DNA of 64,000 nucleotides from Ganoderma boninense. Taxonomy: Eukaryota > Basidiomycota > Agaricomycetes > Polyporales > Polyporaceae. The DNA is taken from contig CM035309.1 of the NCBI GenBank assembly GCA_002900995.3, forward strand, positions 744,001-808,000, given 5' to 3'. A program made the position numbers and the translations under genes. Positions 59,797-64,000 of the stretch are shown here, piece after piece. The notes under the pieces are model-generated. The model did not search any database. It was given only the letters and a program-made list of their open reading frames with translations, and was not told the origin of the DNA. The stretch's first letter is position 1. Each line of letters begins with the position of its first letter.

Positions 59797-61834
59797 ATGT
59801 ACGCCCTCTTCTCTATCCTGATCGCCCCGCCATGATCTGAATCGTGATTAACCCCGCCCTCCTCGCTGCAGGCCGCTGCCCGACGAACGTCCGCGCCAAA
59901 GCGTCGCCAACCTCATCGGACGCTTCGAGCAGCAGAACAAGAAGCAGCAGAACGCGGCGTCCGCCGTCCCGCCCCGCTCGTCCAGCGTAGCGTCGCAGCA
60001 CACCGGAGATGCGGCGAAGGAGGAGCTGAGGGAGCGGCGCGAGTGGCCCCCAAAGCCACGGGCCCCGATCGTCGGGAGCGCGTTCGAGTCGAAGCTGGAG
60101 AGCCTGACAAGGTCCCCGGATCCCCCCGCCCCCGCCCCCCTGCCCGAACCCGCAGCTGCACCTGAACACGAACCACAGCCTGCGCGAGAAACCCCCGCTG
60201 CTGCACCCGAGTCTGCTCCCGCTCCCCCCACGGCGGAGAACGCCTCGGAGCACACTTCTGTTTCCCCCGTGACGTCGGATAAGGTTGTCTCTCCCAGTCC
60301 TCCGTCACCAAAGAAGGCCGTGCCCGCCAGTGCCTCCAAGCCCACGGCGGCACGTCCGTCCACCACTACGACACGTCCACCCACGACCCCGTCCAAGAGC
60401 AGGCCGAGCACCGCAGGCACAAAGCCTGCCGCGCCACGGACCCCAGCGAAGTCGCCTCCGTCGTCGTACCACCCGGCGCTCTCGAACTCGACCGCGTCGA
60501 TCTCGTCCGCGTTCAAGGCGGCGGGGTCTGCGAAGTCCACCCCCGCGCGGTCCAGGCCGCCCTCGCGTACGTCGGTCACGCCGTCCCGGCCGAAGACGCC
60601 CTCCGCCTCCGCCTCCGCCTCTGCGTCCGCATCACGGCCGAAGACCCCGTCCGCGTCGCGGCCCAAGACGCCCTCCGCCACGACGTCGCCCCGGCCCAAG
60701 GGCACGCCGGCCACGGGCCTGTTCGCGCCGACGGCGGCGTCGCTCGCGCGGTCGCGTGGCGGCGACGTGCCGCCGCCCCCCGCGAGGAAGGCGACGGCGT
60801 CGAAGGAGTCGCTGGAGAGGCTGAGCAAGCCGACTGCGGCAAGCATGTCCAAGGCGCGTGCGCCGACGATGCCCGGCCATGCCCCTGCACCGGCGCCGGC
60901 GGCGAAACATGCTCCTGCGGCGAAGACTGCTATCGCCAAGACAGCTTCAGGTGGTGCACGGGGAGGCGCTCCTGCCGCAAGAGGGGTGCTCAAGCCGAGA
61001 GTTGGCTTGGCTGGCGCGAGGCTCAAGGAGGCGAGGGCGAAGGCGGCACCCGCTGCCGCCGCCGGAGTTGCGGCCACTGCAGCCGTCGCCGCTGTTGCCG
61101 CGGTGGCGGCGCACGAAGATGAGGCCGAACACCATGTGGAACCTGCGCATGAAGATGAGCACGAACATCAGGAGGAGGCGGCGCACGCGCACGAGCACGA
61201 GCACGAGCATGAGGGGTCTGGGGGCACTCTGGTCGACGAGCCTGAACACCATGTGGAACATCACGATGAGCCCGAGGAGATGCACGAGCACGAGGGACAC
61301 GTCGAGGAGCCACAAGAGCACGAGGTGCACGCTCATGGGGAGACACCGAGCGCGACGGAGATCCACGAGCCTGAGCATGCAGTCGGAGACGAAACCGAGT
61401 CCGAGCCTGAGCCCGTCGCGCACGAAGAGGCTGTTGCGGAGCACGAGGAGCCCGTTGCGGAGGTGGAGGACGAGCCTGAGCCTGTCCAGCATGAGGAGCC
61501 TGTTACGGAGCCGGAGCCCGTCGAGCATCAAGAGCCTGCTGAAGAGCCCCACGTTGAGCCAGAGGCTCTTGCCGAGGAGCCGCAACACAATGACGATATA
61601 CCCACGGCCGTGACACCCCCCGAGGCCGAAGTGGAGATGGAGGTGGAGGCGGCGCACAGCGGGTCCGAGACCCACGGCGACGCCGAGTCCGACACGGTCG
61701 CAGGATCGGTCGCTGCTGACAAGAGCGGCACCGACCTCGAGGATATGGTCAAGTTCCTCGAGACTGCCCCCGCTGTGCGCCCGATCAGCCTAAGCCTCTC
61801 GGACGAGGTCGCAGACATCCCAGACGAGGAGTGA
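59797..61834 (+). CDS. Low-complexity Ala/Pro/Ser- and Glu/His-rich protein with a split start codon
   Basis: The coding sequence is AT at 59797-59798 plus 59872-61834, giving 654 residues (MPLPDERPRQSVANLIGRF). Intron 59799-59871 (GTACGC donor, CAG acceptor) divides the ATG. The N-terminal QSVANLIGRFEQQNKKQQ and WPPKPRAPIVGSAFESKLES are the conserved parts and could be short binding motifs. A Pro/Ala/Ser/Thr middle follows with repeated SRPKTPSAS units, then a basic GVLKPRVGLAGARLKEA patch. The last third is acidic and rich in Glu, His and Pro (HEHEHEHEG, EEPVAEVEDEPEPV), ending SDEVADIPDEE. The charge pattern resembles cytoskeleton-associated proteins, but no domain confirms this. Unspliced RNA would instead read a 12-codon frame from 59797. 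Confidence 0.8.
61118..61600 (+). repeat. Degenerate Glu/His/Pro coding repeats
   Basis: Repeated GAGCACGAGCA-type units encode HEHE and EPE runs. The tract forms the acidic tail of the preceding gene and is probably length-variable. Confidence 0.7.
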
Positions 61835-63247
61835 GGAGATTAGAAAGAAAGAGAGCGGAAGGGGAAATTGGTTAGGATCGGTTCGCGGTTCGCTCGAGGT
61901 CGACGGAGGTGGGTAGCACGCCTCGCTCGCTCGAGCTGCCGCATTCGCGAATCGCGATGTCAAATATGATAGGAAATGTACTTTGGATACGCCGGACTCG
62001 AATCGCGCGCTCTCGTTTTTTTGTTTCGTTTTTCGCCTCTCTGGCTCTTTTGCGGCTCTCGGGCTCAAGCTGTTACCTATTTTATTGCTCGGTCGACCTG
62101 CTGGTCACTCATGCCGTCGTAACTTACAGATCGTCATCGTTATTATCCTACAATCGCCGTCTCCCTCAAATCGATATCCCTCATGCACACGTTTCCCCTT
62201 CATCTTCGTCCTCGTCCTCGTCTTCTCGTGATCGCTGCCCACTGAAGTTTTTGCTATCTGTCCCTTGCACATGTCCGATACGAATACATTTACGCCCGCC
62301 GTTTTCATCGGCCGTTGACTCCATCTTCATCGTATCACCCTCGTTACGATTCGAATTCACAGTGGGCCTCTGCACGCGATCTTTTTCGAATCAAATCTCT
62401 CCGCTGCCAATGCTCTCCTACCTTAAGGTGTCCCCAACTCCCCGGTGTTTCCAAGTAGCGGTATACCCAATGCCTAGTATTTGTCCTCAAGGGTGATGAA
62501 AAGGAGCAACATCATCATGCACTCGTTGAGTTCTGCCATTTGGCCAGGTGTGTTTGGTGTAAACGAGTCGACAACAGAATTTCATCAGAAGAGATGGCTC
62601 GTGCAGCAACCATTCACTAATCATTTCCGAGGCCGTCGCTGTCCAGCGAGGCGTTGAACGTGGAGTGTATTCCAGCAAATTTGCAGTGGCGAGAAAAGGG
62701 GGAACGAAATGCATAGAATACAAAAGATTGAAAGATACATTGATATGTCGGTCCCCTCCCGAATCGCAGCTTCTCCTCCCAATCCCCTTCTGCCTTGTCC
62801 TGAGCACCAGCCGAAGCGACGCCTCGTCGACAGCAAGAGACCAGTCAGAGCGGAGAAGCCACGACACCAGAGAAAAGACCCGATACTCCGAGAAGAAACA
62901 TCGTCGAGTCGCTCTAGGGGACTGGAACGCGAGCAAGGATACGGAGGAGCGACTCCCAAGCTCGAACTTTGTGTCCCCATGGATTTGTTCGAAGAGTCTG
63001 CAAACTTCGCGAGGCGCCCTTCTTATGTTGCTCAATGCTTACGTCAGCATTTCCCAGTTCGGTGGAAGTTCTAGCGCCGAGAGATGCACGGGCCTGCGGC
63101 AAAAGGACCGGCCGCGGGGAGCTGCTTGCCGGCGTCCGATTTCATGCAGACTGCCCTCCGAATCGTGCAACTCGCATCGGCCGCGGGGATACTGGCGCGC
63201 CCTCTCTCTCTTTCTCTCTCTGACCACCTCGACAGCTGCTGCAGGAC
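61835..63247. other. Intergenic, nothing recognised
   Basis: About 1.4 kb between the low-complexity gene and PEX11. A T/C-rich belt near 62100-62350 reads as open frame on both strands but is simple in composition. The last 100 bases are the probable PEX11 promoter and leader. Confidence 0.5.
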
Positions 63248-64000
63248 ATGGCGTATTCAAAACCCCTCACGCTGGCACGGCTGGAGGATCTCACCCTAGG
63301 CGCGTTCGCCACTGTGGCGCCCTCACAAACGCTCGACCACCTGGTGCGGTTCTTGAGCACATGGAGCGGTAGCGAGTTGAGTGCCCGTCGATAGGTTGTG
63401 GGACAGGTCGCTGAATGTCAGTATGATACTACAGCAAGTTCTTCATGGTGAGTTGCTCGTGGAATCGTGCGAAAGATGCGCATTCATGGACCGTCAATGA
63501 CGACATACGCCTCTAGATCATTCAATACGCTGTCAACCTCATCGTTCCCTTCCTGCAATGGCGCGCCCGCCTCCAGCATGGCGCCGGTCTCCGCAAAGCG
63601 CCCTCCAGTTCCGCCGCTGACAAGCTCGCAAAACTCGGGAGCCTTATTAGCGACGCGAGGATGTTCTTCAGGATTTGGGGTACGTCGCGAGTGAAACTCT
63701 AACGCCCAAATCGTCCGTCGCGCATCCACTAACCTGTGCCGCGGATATCGTTAGGTCTTCTCCCAATCTTCCAATGGATGATTGCCTTGGAACGCAGCCC
63801 GCCACCGACGCGCAGGCTCCGCACCATTGAACGCCTCCAGGGATGGTCGATGCTCGCATACTACCCTCTCGAGCACCTTTACTATCTCCTTTCTCACTCT
63901 GTCATTCCAGACAAGCTTCCTTTGCCATCCTTGACGGCGTTTATCCCCTTTGTGCGGACCAAACCGAGCACTAAGCATATACCCCTCGACCTGGGCACAC
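63248..64000 (+). CDS. PEX11: Peroxisomal membrane protein PEX11, cut by the window end
   Basis: PEX11 bends and elongates the peroxisomal membrane before fission. Four exons are visible: 63248-63375, 63435-63447, 63517-63679 and 63755 to the window edge, where the frame is still open. The start MAYSKPLTLARLEDL precedes the family block LDHLVRFLSTWSGSDKFFM. Exon 2 has only 13 nt and encodes most of DKFFM. Next come IIQYAVNLIVPFLQWRARLQ and HGAGLRKAPSSSAADKLAKL, then SLISDARMFFRIWGLLPIFQ and RRLRTIERLQGWSMLAYYPL, all in the order of fungal PEX11 proteins. The donor at 63376 is the weak GTTGAG form. The C-terminal membrane helix lies beyond the window. Confidence 0.92.

Noticed and set aside
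59848..61077. 409-codon minus-strand frame, Gly/Ala-rich
   Set aside because: Antisense shadow of the repetitive Ala/Pro/Ser coding region of the plus-strand gene; the composition mirrors those repeats.

Overview
The window is a stretch of a filamentous basidiomycete (Agaricomycetes) nuclear genome; Polyporales is my best guess. Nearly every gene is broken by many short introns of about 45-90 bases with GT-AG ends. The gene families (DUF6535 proteins, F-box proteins, Ser-rich and YLFPP-type conserved hypotheticals) are ones I know mainly from mushroom-forming fungi. Genes sit close together on both strands. I found no CRISPR array, operon, rRNA or convincing tRNA. Exon limits were read by hand from splice signals, frame continuity and family similarity. 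For most genes the exon lengths sum to a whole number of codons, which supports the models.

Layout. 1-550: end of an ankyrin-type gene cut by the window edge. 875-2545 (-): Agaricomycete hypothetical protein with a frame problem. 3071-5378 (-): chaperonin subunit CCT5. 5826-7563 (-): PP2A catalytic subunit, sharing a 300-bp divergent promoter with eIF1A (7864-8564, +). 9135-12465 (-): F-box gene broken by a 1.4-kb inverted-repeat element with a target-site duplication. 12654-14846 (-): secreted GH78-type glycosidase. 17668-19773 (-): membrane-anchored GH17 glucanase. 21086 to about 23540 (-): RhoGAP protein. 24150-24573: a MITE with 73-bp inverted repeats, abutting a DUF6535 membrane protein (24598-26653, -). 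26945-29334 (+): a formin-type GBD/FH3 protein without FH2. 30049-31484 (-): conserved hypothetical.

Region 32653-38061 looks stress related: two divergent CsbD-like genes around a 635-bp promoter with two TATA boxes and a CRE palindrome, followed by neutral trehalase. 41102-47271 (+): ABCC transporter of 23 exons. 47744-49176 (+): coiled-coil protein with a QYPQQ-repeat tail. MIC60 (49293-51463, -) and an Atg22-family transporter (51835-54370, +) are divergent. 57355-58174 (+): Ser/Pro-rich hypothetical. 59797-61834 (+): low-complexity protein whose start codon is split by an intron. 63248 to the window end (+): PEX11, truncated by the edge.

The most unusual features are splice architectures at functionally critical points: an intron directly before the PP2A stop codon, a split start codon whose unspliced form encodes a 12-residue peptide, and a 9-nt exon that builds the second trehalase signature. 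Two inverted-repeat elements without a recognisable transposase are also notable.
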